Source: Phoronis pallida (lineage: Eukaryota; Phoronida; Phoronidae). From it: a stretch of DNA of 10,370 nt. Made by a program: the position numbers and the translations under genes. A model generated the notes under the pieces. That model saw nothing but the letters and a program-made list of their open reading frames with translations, was not told the origin of the DNA and searched no databases. Shown one piece after another: positions 1 through 8,300 of the stretch (within the stretch, counting starts at the first letter, position 1; each line of letters opens with the position of its first letter). The DNA lies in contig JAOXYC010054453.1 of NCBI GenBank assembly GCA_028565715.1, positions 1 through 10,370 on the forward strand, given 5' to 3'.

Positions 1-20
1 ACCGATTACCGGCTGTGCCT

Positions 21-38
21 ATCAGCTGATCAGCTGAT
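21..38. repeat. 18-bp perfect palindrome with two CAGCTG E-boxes
   Basis: ATCAGCTGATCAGCTGAT is its own reverse complement. It holds CAGCTG at 23-28 and 31-36, the form bound by some bHLH factors. It may equally be a short tandem duplication of ATCAGCTG. No gene start is seen nearby. Confidence 0.6.
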
Positions 39-139
39 CGTTTGATGTCACCGCTGATTTACCCAAGTACACGGGCCAATTACACCTGATTAAATGGTTT
101 CGGTTCAATCTTCTATAAACTTGTTTTCAAACCCCCGGG

Positions 140-162
140 TTTCCAACTGCCCTGGTTGGAAA
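140..162. repeat. Small hairpin, 8-bp arms
   Basis: TTTCCAAC (140-147) pairs with GTTGGAAA (155-162) around a 7-nt loop. It has no T-run typical of a Pol III terminator and no recognised RNA around it. Role unknown. Confidence 0.45.
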
Positions 163-413
163 TGGATTATTAAAATATACCGACAAAAAATTATTCAATG
201 AATTACACTTATTCAATATGTTTTCAATGATGAATGATGCTTCTCAATAATTGAATTTCCTTTTTTATTAGCAGATAAAGAGTTGTAGATACAAACACGG
301 GAACCATACATGCTTATCAAGAGTTTATGCCAGTGGTTACTGCTGAAGAACACAGAGTGGTGGCCTTATAATTTCTTATATTATCAACAAATATTCAGAC
401 TCAAGTTGAATCG

Positions 414-514
414 ACAGGTGGCTGGCTGCCAATTAGCATCTTCGATGCTAATTGCCCCATATGATCGCTATGGATATCAATGCATCGAAGATGCCAAATG
501 TCAACGACTTGTGG
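414..514 (-). repeat. Hairpin repeat family, copy A
   Basis: The 13-mer GCATCTTCGATGC (436-448) recurs inverted as GCATCGAAGATGC (482-494). On the minus strand the outer arm (514 down to 482) matches the left arm of copy C at 27 of 33 positions. The centre TTGATATCC on the minus strand matches copy B (1987-1995). The inner half also forms its own hairpin: 430-440 pairs with 444-454, 11 bp around a TTC loop. An open frame runs across the element (310-666), but its content is repeat. Confidence 0.75.
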
Positions 515-675
515 TTGAATCCACTTCGTTTACAGGAAGCCAAAAATATGTGAACCTTTACGCTGCTTTAACTATTCAAAATCCAGCATTGCTTTACAAA
601 GACATCACTCTGTGTCACCTTCACATTGTTTCCCCTCGGCCTCTGCTAATGTGCAACTGGAAGTGACCTGAATTC

Positions 676-709
676 ATGAATGAGAGGGAACATTTTGGTT
701 CGATCACAG
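676..709 (+). other. Possible 5' exon end of the helicase gene (strong splice donor)
   Basis: The sequence CAG|GTAAGTATT at 707-718 is a full match to the U1 donor consensus. A pyrimidine-rich acceptor (TTTTCTTTACTTCAG, ending at 1258) lies 549 bp downstream, just 5' of the helicase coding exon. Joining 709 to 1259 keeps the frame open from an ATG at 680 (ten codons) through to the helicase, so the upstream exon could be coding or only 5' UTR. The left boundary given here is nominal, because I cannot see where the exon starts. This rests on splice signals only. Confidence 0.35.
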
Positions 710-1082
710 GTAAGTATTTTGATGTAATGACGTCCTTTGCTAAACTTATTGGAAAGTGCAAAAATTCTGTGGGGATGTGAAATATGGTTCAGGTTCTCAA
801 TAATTAGAAAAAACAACTTTGAGAATTTGATTAACAACAGAGAATGCATGGTCTATTAAATGTAGTGATTAACTGAAAAGGCTAATTGAATTTATTCAAT
901 GACATAGGTAACATCAACAATAAACCGGACAACAATGTAACCAAGTAATAAAGTTCAGACATTTAAACTGAAATCTGGTGCCAATCTAATTTATATATAA
1001 TTGTCTGTGAATTTATTTTGGACTTCTTAAAAGATAAATACCACTGCAAAGACCCCTCCTCTTTAACTTGATGAAATATTCT

Positions 1083-1117
1083 ATTGGCTACATCTTAACA
1101 AGCCATCTTTTCATTGG
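1083..1117 (+). promoter_or_regulatory. Paired inverted CCAAT boxes upstream of the helicase exon
   Basis: Two ATTGG cores (1083-1087 in TCTATTGGCT and 1113-1117 in TTCATTGGTC) match the NF-Y recognition consensus and are 30 bp apart, about three helical turns. They lie 190-220 bp before the preferred helicase ATG, which would suit a proximal promoter. If the 709/1258 intron is real they would instead be intronic. The pentamer is short, so a chance pair is quite possible. Confidence 0.25.
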
Positions 1118-1303
1118 TCGATCACAACATGAAAGGCTATCAGTTGGAGTGACACTTGTACTTATTCACTCCTTCTACAAAGTTGATCATTTTCAACAAG
1201 ATGTTTTTCCAAACATGGATCTGTACTCGAGTGGATGACTAAGTTTTCTTTACTTCAGACTTTTTATACATTTACTCTACTATCGTATGCTGCAAGTGTA
1301 ATA

Positions 1304-4300
1304 ATGAGTGAGGCAGAAGCTATCAAAGCTGCCATTGATGGCCATAATATTATGATTTTAGGCCAGGCTGGGACTGGAAAGACTGTACTTATTCAACAAA
1401 TTAGCAAACTGTTAAAAGAGCAAGGTAAAGCTGTAGCAATGACAGCATCAACAGGAATGGCTGCTGATAATGTAAATGGTGTAACTCTTCATCATTTTTC
1501 TGCTATTCTTGATGGAAGATTTTCAGACAGAGAAGTGGTCGACCGTTTGCTGTATGACATTGATTTGAAAGCCAAGAAGGAGGCCATTTTAGAAACTGAT
1601 GTACTGATTATTGATGAAATTTCCATGTTATCTTGGAAGGTGTTCTCCCAAGTGGAAACTGTTTTGAGACTTGTTAGAAACAATGACCATCCATTTGGAA
1701 AAATACAAGTCATTTTATGTGGGGACTTTTTTCAGTTGAAACCAGTCCCAAACGTGATGTATAACGACCCTGGTGATATGATCATAAAGGACTCACTTAA
1801 ACTAAAGAAACTGGTGCCCCATCACTTCATTCTTGAAAAAGTTCATCGTCAGAGTCAAGGTAGGTCTCAGTTTCTTACGTAACACCCTGAAATTAAGAAC
1901 GTTATTCAAGTTTGAATAATTTTTCGTCAGTTTATAGCTTTTACACCATATGCCTCAGGAAACTGACACTTGCCATCTTCGATGGATTGATATCCGTGCT
2001 TGCTGCGGAGCAAATTTTCCATCGAATATGGTAATTTCACTGGCCTGTGCCATATGCTATGAGCAACACTAAATGTAATTTATTTTAAAATGCAAAAATA
2101 TTGAAACTGTATTGGGATAGAAACCCAGGTCCCATGATTATCAGTCAAGATATTTGAGATGGGCAACAATGGAGAATTGATTTTTTCATTCGAATTCATT
2201 CTGTAACAATTTATCAAGGATCTATTTATGGGTATAACATCTATAAAACATTCATTATGTGAACAATGACATTTCTCGCTATATTAGCCTACTCCAAAAT
2301 GCTTAATTTAGTTATGAACAGTAATACATTGATCTTGTTTAAAACATTAGGACCGTTGTCCTTTTGTTTTAATTGTTACTTTAGTTTTATAAAAGAACGG
2401 TGTTTTAACAATTTGAATTCTGTAGGTGTAATTTTTATAAAATTGTTAATCAGGTAGACATTAAATTTTCCTATTGGTCTGCAGAGACCAAAAGTGTACA
2501 TTGAGCTGTTTTAGGTGATCCATTGAAACATTATTCAGTGCGATTAACACAAATCATTTGATTTTGAATTTTCTTTTAATAACATTGAGTGATTTTCGCA
2601 TTGCTTACTATAATTTTTAGTGTGGCTTTATCACACTTTTTATTGGTATGCTAGGTTCATTGTCTCCCATTTGATTACTGTTGTTCATGACAAACAAATT
2701 TTTTTTAAACATTTGTTATTTATATAAACTAATTTTGGTGCAAGGGTGAATTGTGACATTATTTACTACCACTTTAGAGGAGTTTCAGTTCTACCACATT
2801 TTAAAAAGTACTGTTCAACAAAGATTTTACATGTGATGGGAATTTGTTCAACCACAGGTCCCTGACATTTGCCATCTTTGATGGATCGAAGATGGCAAAT
2901 GTCAGGGACCTGTGTGTTCAAGTATGTCAGTCAACAACTCTTTCCAATCTTACAAAAAGTGCATTTTTCTTTCATTTATCACAAAAATGTTACAGGGGAT
3001 CAAAGAAATATCCACATGTAGTACTGGCCTCTTCTAAACTCTTGAAACAATGTGGCCAGTATGCAGCATGACATCTGCACTTCCAGACAGGCTATAGGCT
3101 TGTCAATCAAATTAGTTTAAGCCAATTAAGTTCTAGATAATCTTTGATGGGTGGGGAAGCACACAGTGACATTTTCAATTAAAAAGGATGACCTCTGCAG
3201 AAATATTTTGTGAACAACTATAAACTGTTGAATTTTAAATGTAATTTTAAACCAAGAATTGCCGTGGTGGGCTTAAATTTAAGAAATTGCGTACATGGAT
3301 ATAAAGATGGTGTTTATTACAATAGAAAAAAAATGGAGATGTATCAGTCAATAAACCATGCAATGGTGAAAGCAACTTATAGCTTCATTTTCCAGTGAGG
3401 TAAACTTGTCCTTTTGATCATTTTCACAGCTGGTGGAATTATTCCTATTACTAAATATCTGAGACTAAAGCCACACTCAATGACTATTGTCATTTCTTAT
3501 GCCAATTAAAAATTAGCAATGGCCAATTTAAGATGGGTTATTGATTACAAATGAACTTCTTTAAAAATGTGCATTGCCAATCATACAGTTATGTTCTTTT
3601 GGACCTGGGACAAACACGATCCAAGTTTGGACTTGTGCTTTGTAATCTTTTAACATTTCTATTGCCAAACTAGGGTCCCTAATTTAGTAGCCGTAGTTGA
3701 TTTGTACTTCTGGTGTGTCACTGTATCATAGTTTAGGAACTAGATTTATGTGCAACTAAATGGGTAGGTTGTTCAGTTCACATTTAAAAATGAAATTAAA
3801 ATTGAAAATGAGTTTATTTGTAAACAATACACGTCTCATTAACAAATATACAATATTGTAGATGCTATTCTTTACTGAAAACTAATACCAGTATCCATGA
3901 GAAAGTGAGCTTAAGTTATATCTCTATGCAAAATATACATTTTATCACTATAATAAGTGGAAAGGTACCTGTACATGTTGGGGAATGTCCAATTGTCCAT
4001 GCACATTTCTTATTTTGTAAAAATGAGTAAACTTAACTAGTCAAAAACCATATCTTGTGACTGAGGTGAACATGAAGCATTCATTAAAAAATAATATCTT
4101 CTGTTTGTAGGCCTTTAGTACCTTTCAAATGTATATTAGCATACATTAATCAATAATAAAAGTCTGACTCAATATTTCCATTTTTTCATTTTTAAATCCA
4201 GTCCATCATTTATTAATTAATTGTTTGTATTACTCCAGGTAGGCACAATTAAATTAAACATATGTGCGATCTTACGAAAAGTATAGTCATAAAAAAGCAG

Positions 4301-4608
4301 TTGCAACTGAATACATGATAGTCTCAATTTCTGGTTCGATTCTTCACTGATGATCACTCAATTGATGAAAATGTCCACTTTTTGAAATAAAAGTAAACTC
4401 TTAAATCAACTTGTGAACTCTTGCATTTCAGAGGACTTGGTTACCGCAGTCCGTGAGCTAAGCATGGGCATAGATTTGAGTGATGGAACTATACAACTTC
4501 TGGGACGTATGAAGAGAGACTATGTACCGGGACCAAGGCCTGTAAAGCTCTTTGCCACTAAGTATGATGTTGTGAGGTGCAATTCCGAATGCCTGCTTGA
4601 CATGGAAG
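1304..4608 (+). CDS. PIF1-family DNA helicase, N-terminal half (two exons; 3' end not in window)
   Basis: Exons are 1304-1859 and 4432-4608. The donor GTAGGT at 1860 and the acceptor TTTCAG ending at 4431 join in phase 1 (G + AG gives Glu186). Numbered from the ATG at 1304, the sequence shows Walker A GQAGTGKT (20-27), motif Ia ASTGMAA (48-54), Walker B with DE at 104-105 followed by IS, the motif III segment GDFFQLKPV (140-148) and VHRQSQ (180-185). Exon 2 then gives the segment ending in LSMG and, further on, KLFATKYDV, both typical of the region after the HRQ motif in PIF1-like proteins. Members of this family are 5'-3' superfamily 1B DNA helicases acting in nucleus or mitochondria, and many invertebrate copies are of unknown role. 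The 1304 ATG is preferred because it has A at -3 and is followed directly by the family's short lead-in to Walker A. The in-frame ATG at 1235 lies upstream of a good acceptor (1258). Exon 2 ends at a GTAATT donor (4609). The C-terminal helicase motifs are not in the window, so the gene is either truncated or continues beyond it. Confidence 0.8.
1947..2056 (+). repeat. Hairpin repeat family, copy B
   Basis: CATATG stands at both ends, and the arms are imperfect inverted repeats of about 38 bp: 1947-1985 (CTCAGG, CTGACA, CCATCTTCGATGG) against 2019-2056 (CCATCGAATATGG, CCTGTG). The central ~33 bp begins ATTGATATCC, shared with copy A. It lies in intron 1 of the helicase. The form is that of a foldback or MITE-like element. 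No target-site duplication is obvious. Confidence 0.75.
2853..2914. repeat. 62-bp near-perfect palindrome (hairpin family, copy C)
   Basis: Bases 2853-2878 and 2889-2914 are exact reverse complements (26 bp). The pairing resumes inside (2880-2882 with 2885-2887), leaving one T/G mismatch and a GG centre, so 30 bp arms meet almost directly. The arms carry the family blocks CTGACATTTGCCATCTT and its inverse. Unlike copies A and B there is no central spacer. It lies in the middle of helicase intron 1 and could extrude as a cruciform, or fold in the transcript as a tight hairpin. Confidence 0.9.
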
Positions 4609-5040
4609 GTAATTTAAACTTAAGTAATTGAAGGCAATGGGCCAATAATACCCTTTAAATATACAGCACATGTTAATAACTTCTAGATCACCATTATGGC
4701 ATATATATATAAAATAGAAGTTCACTTGATGAAGTCAAAACAATGTTTTCGCAAAAGTCCTTGTAGAAATACTTGAAATCATTGCCATGTTATTGGTAGC
4801 TTTTAAAACAACTTGAAAACCCCTTTTCTCAAATGATTTTGAAATGTCAATTCCAAAAAGGGAACTACCAAATACATCGAAAATAGGATTCCCTGCAAAT
4901 AGACAACCAAGTCATGATTTTTCCAAAAAGATTTTAGAAATTATTTTGAGAAGAGGTGTTTTTACCAGTGTCATGACTTAAACAATGCATTATATAATGA
5001 TAACACCTGTACAGCACATTTGAGAACTTGCAAACACTTT
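4609..5040. other. AT-rich stretch between helicase exon 2 and the SINE
   Basis: It starts with the GTAATT donor of helicase exon 2. I found no continuation exon for the helicase on the plus strand and nothing else beyond short AT runs (for example 4700-4712). Confidence 0.6.
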
Positions 5041-5315
5041 TGGCTATATACCATTAACAACGTGGGTTCGCGCCCTGGGATCCATTACACTGGGTGTTTC
5101 CTTCTGGGCTAATAGGATAGGATGATATTGTCAGTGTTTATCAACAGGTTATGCGATTCTTTCGAGAATACCGCTCGCCTGCTGTGTTCTCCCTGCTGGG
5201 GAGTTGAAATGGTACTTGAGTGACCAGATCCGCAGCCTGGGTAATGATATTGGGAATTGTAAAGCACTTTGAATAAAAAGTGCTATATAAGCACTGGGTA
5301 TTATTATTATTATAT
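5041..5315 (+). mobile_element. tRNA-derived SINE with (ATT)n tail
   Basis: A Pol III B-box-like GGTTCGCGCC lies at 5065-5074, followed by about 190 bp of GC-richer body. The 3' end then has the characteristic LINE-derived form: ATTGTAAAGCACTTTGA, a short spacer, AAGTGCTATATAAGCAC, and an (ATT)n run to 5315. Such tails are common in SINEs of aquatic invertebrates and fish. The 5' boundary is uncertain because the A box is not clear, so the head may be truncated or decayed. It is non-autonomous and would need a LINE reverse transcriptase. It sits just downstream of, and antisense to, the transposase. The SINE family is not assigned. Confidence 0.72.
5299..5315 (+). repeat. (ATT)n microsatellite forming the SINE tail
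   Basis: A run of TATTATTATTATTATAT ends the SINE. On the opposite strand it gives repeated AATAAT, the nearest thing to a polyadenylation hexamer after the transposase stop. I found no AATAAA on that strand between the stop and about 4600. Confidence 0.8.
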
Positions 5316-5364
5316 GCTGTCAGAGTTCTTGCATAAAGTATTCAGTAGTCACATGTCAACAAAG

Positions 5365-8300
5365 TCATACTCTGATGGAACTGCAGGTTTTCGATTTCTT
5401 AGGTATACAGATGTCATATGCTTGTGCTCGTTTCAAACCAGCATTTGACTTCACTGAAATGGATGTCTGGCCCAATGTAACAGAGTTAACAGTGTCACAG
5501 TAACTAGCGTATGTGGGATTGTTGTTGCATCCATTTAATCCTCGCACTTGGCAGAAATGATTCTCTATCACATCGCTGTTGAATCTTTGTGGAACAACTT
5601 TGCCATTCGGAAACCTGTTGAGATGTATGTTACAGATTTCTGGAAAAGTGAGCAAGCAATTTTCAACGTCGTCCAGACATTCTTGTGACATTTGCTGGCT
5701 CTTGTCTTTCGTTTGTTCTCTCCACTGCTTAAAAAATGCCAATATTTTCCTTAGAGAAACCAGCCGCTCATCACAGGTTGAAATTATGGGGCGTTTGTCT
5801 TGGAAAACTGTTATCATCTTGCTCGTTTGTTCAAGAAGCTTTACTGCACTGTCGAGAATGCTTGAACCTTGTGTGAGTGACTCCCTGTACGATTTCATTA
5901 GGCGTAGCATGTTCTCATCTAACATGTCAACTGCAAGGTGGTTACGCATTTTGTCCGCTTGCCCAGGGTACAAGTGCAGTTCGCTTGCTCTGTGGTGAAC
6001 ATATCTCGTGTGGGTATTCTTATCCCAATGGACAGCATCAACCTGTTATTAAATAAAAGTGATAATTAATAAGTGGGTATATATAGTCATATTTCAATAT
6101 TATTTTGATAAGTCTCTTAGAAACTAACATGTTTTTTAGCAAATGACAGTACATGTCTTGCAAGGATTGTGATAGGTCATAAGTGACGCATTGCTATATA
6201 CATACCCACATCTTCCATTGAATAGGCTTGTCGTCAAGATGGACGTTGCGGGTGAATTTTCCAGGACCATCGCCACTTTTCATGATATTATTCCTTATCT
6301 TTTTAACGTTATGCCAAACATCTTGACACAGTGCTATTCTGGCGTTAGCATTTGTTGGATTTTTGGTGATGTACCTATGATCGTACGGTGATCCTGAAAA
6401 GTGAGATCTGAAATGAAACCAAAATTTTACATTAACTTTTAAATGTTGACAAGTCAAGGATGAATGTCAAGGTATTTTCCTGCGTGTAAGACCAGCACAG
6501 CATTGCTAGATTCCCAAATAAAACTTGCTGAGACATGCATTTGTCAAAATTGAATTGAAGTAGTTTACTTGCAGGCCTTTAATGACATCAAATCCAAAAC
6601 AAGTGTTGTTTACAATACCATGTTTTGAAGGTTATTAAAAGTTTTAATTTAAAGGCTCTAAAATTTCAGTTAGTGAGTGTAAAAAATGATTGAGGGTGAC
6701 ATTACTGTGAATGTAATTTGATTCAAACAAGTAATTTATAGTAAAGCCTACAACATTGCAAACAAAGTGTACCTTATAAAAGTGCGATTTTCCCGTCCTC
6801 CATCCATTAAAATGTAGTCACAGGTGAATCCATACTTTTTCAATTGGGATACTGCCTGATAAAGAATGGCATGTAGATCTCCTGCCTTAACCCCATTTGT
6901 AGGATAGTGGCATATAGGGAAACGGAATCCTGTGTATCCTGTAACGAACACAAGTTACTGCATTTTTAAATAAAAAATATTAACAACAATGTTGCTATGA
7001 ATGCATGTACACTGAACACTTAGTGAAGGCCCAACTGATTTTGACGAAGTAGTGGATGTACACAAATGGTCTCTTAAAAGACATCTTGGGTGTAATGTAT
7101 AAGGTTTTGAGTTGTTTCACAGTGTTGAGTCCACGAGCTAACGCCTTGGCATGGCACATGAGCGTATTAAGGTAAATGCTTATGTTATATCTACCCACCT
7201 AAGAATGATACTTGCAGAACTTCTGAAGCCGACTCCTGTGTGAGGGCCTGGTTCTTCAGAACTCTTAGATTTTTTCCTGTAATGGAGTAGTCATAAATAT
7301 TTCAAATTACAGATAAATTGAGAACACTTCAAGTCAGGTTTTATGTTCTCACTATATTTACTTTAAGCCAATCATTTAAATCATTCCATTGGTTTTAAAT
7401 GAGTTTCAGTATAGTTGCGCATTAAGAAAAAGCATTTGATTTAAAATTAAAAAAGTCACCTGTCTCCCCGGTGTTTATCCAACCAATCAATTGTGGATTA
7501 CTTCCCTCCATCCGCATGACTATGTCTTCTTGAATCTTGGTCTCATCTTGCACAATGCCTCCACAGTAACCATCTGGTGGTATGTGGTTCTCTTTTGCAG
7601 TCTGAAACATCCAGTTAAGGACCTCTTTGCTAATTCCTGGAGTCTGTTTAACCCGATTCTTGTAAATCTGAGGTAGTTAATAAAATGTAAAGTGTACTTG
7701 AAGTTTTGAAATGGGCATCACAAGTTTACTTAAAGATACTCTGTCTACGTTGGTTGAAACTCGGCTTCAAAACGCAAATAAATTGAAAATTTTGTGTACC
7801 AAATCCATTGAGTTAGTTGCATTTGAGTAAAAAAACGTTCTGTAAGGAATGATTGGAGTGCTTTGTATCCAGTAGGCTACAAACTGTGAAAACTGACATA
7901 AACCTCTGAAATCACCCCTTTAGGATTTATTTGATTTTTTATCCCGGATTTTGACCAATGCTGACAGAGTATTTTTTAACCTGCAACTTTATTATCAAAT
8001 CAATGCTTTCAGGTGCCAACTAATTAACTTAAGATAGCAAACTGTGTGTTATCCAAATTGTTTTACCACAACATGATGGCATCAGTTTACTTGGTCTAAA
8101 ATATATAGTGTTTTGTATGGTAAAATATAACAAACAAAAATGTGTGGTCTGCGTTTTTGGTTTGGTTAAGCCTTAATTAAAACCCCGAAAAACACAAATG
8201 GTCATATATAAGAAGATATTCAAGTCATAATTTAAGTATCTAGGCTTTAGTGGAGAATTACCTGCAGTAGTCTTCCAGAGGGAAGTATGAGCATGCCACT

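Larger units (their letters stand above)
1..675. other. Left flank without a recognised gene
   Basis: This is AT-rich DNA holding the E-box palindrome, a small hairpin and hairpin repeat copy A. The open frame 310-666 (118 codons) has no recognisable domain and reads through copy A, so I do not call it a gene. Part of the stretch could be 5' UTR of the helicase if the donor at 709/710 is used. Confidence 0.6.
1860..4431 (+). other. Intron 1 of the helicase gene (2572 bp)
   Basis: It runs from GTAGGT to TTTCAG in phase 1. It contains hairpin copies B and C and otherwise AT-rich DNA with short open frames (for example 2266-2457, 2844-3071 and 3210-3398) that show no domain, low complexity or overlap with the palindrome. 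I see no RNA gene in it. Confidence 0.7.

Noticed and set aside
310-666. 118-codon open frame on the plus strand
   Set aside because: It reads through hairpin repeat copy A, has no recognisable domain, and its composition looks like translated AT-rich repeat.
1235-1303. Upstream in-frame ATG as the helicase start
   Set aside because: Its context has T at -3, and the stretch includes a pyrimidine tract ending in a good acceptor at 1258. Met1304 fits the family's N-terminus better.
2853-2914. microRNA precursor
   Set aside because: The loop is only about two bases and the stem nearly perfect, unlike an animal pre-miRNA. A repeat-derived palindrome is the simpler reading.
2844-3071. 75-codon open frame across the palindrome
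   Set aside because: Its first third is the palindrome and the rest shows no domain.
4333-4342. tRNA B-box-like GGTTCGATTC
   Set aside because: There is no matching A box, acceptor stem or T-stem pairing around it. It is a single short match in AT-rich DNA.
1304-4608. Helicase as part of a Helitron transposon
   Set aside because: No Rep/HUH nuclease coding or CTRR hairpin end was seen, and the gene has introns typical of stand-alone PIF1-like genes.
5579-5998. 139-codon open frame antisense to the transposase last exon
   Set aside because: It is the shadow of the minus-strand exon, whose frame matches the P-type transposase C-terminal pattern.
6995-7198. Minus-strand open frame between transposase exons 5 and 6
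   Set aside because: It begins inside the GTGGGT donor of exon 5, and skipping it joins SFL to GYTGF in phase. It is intron.
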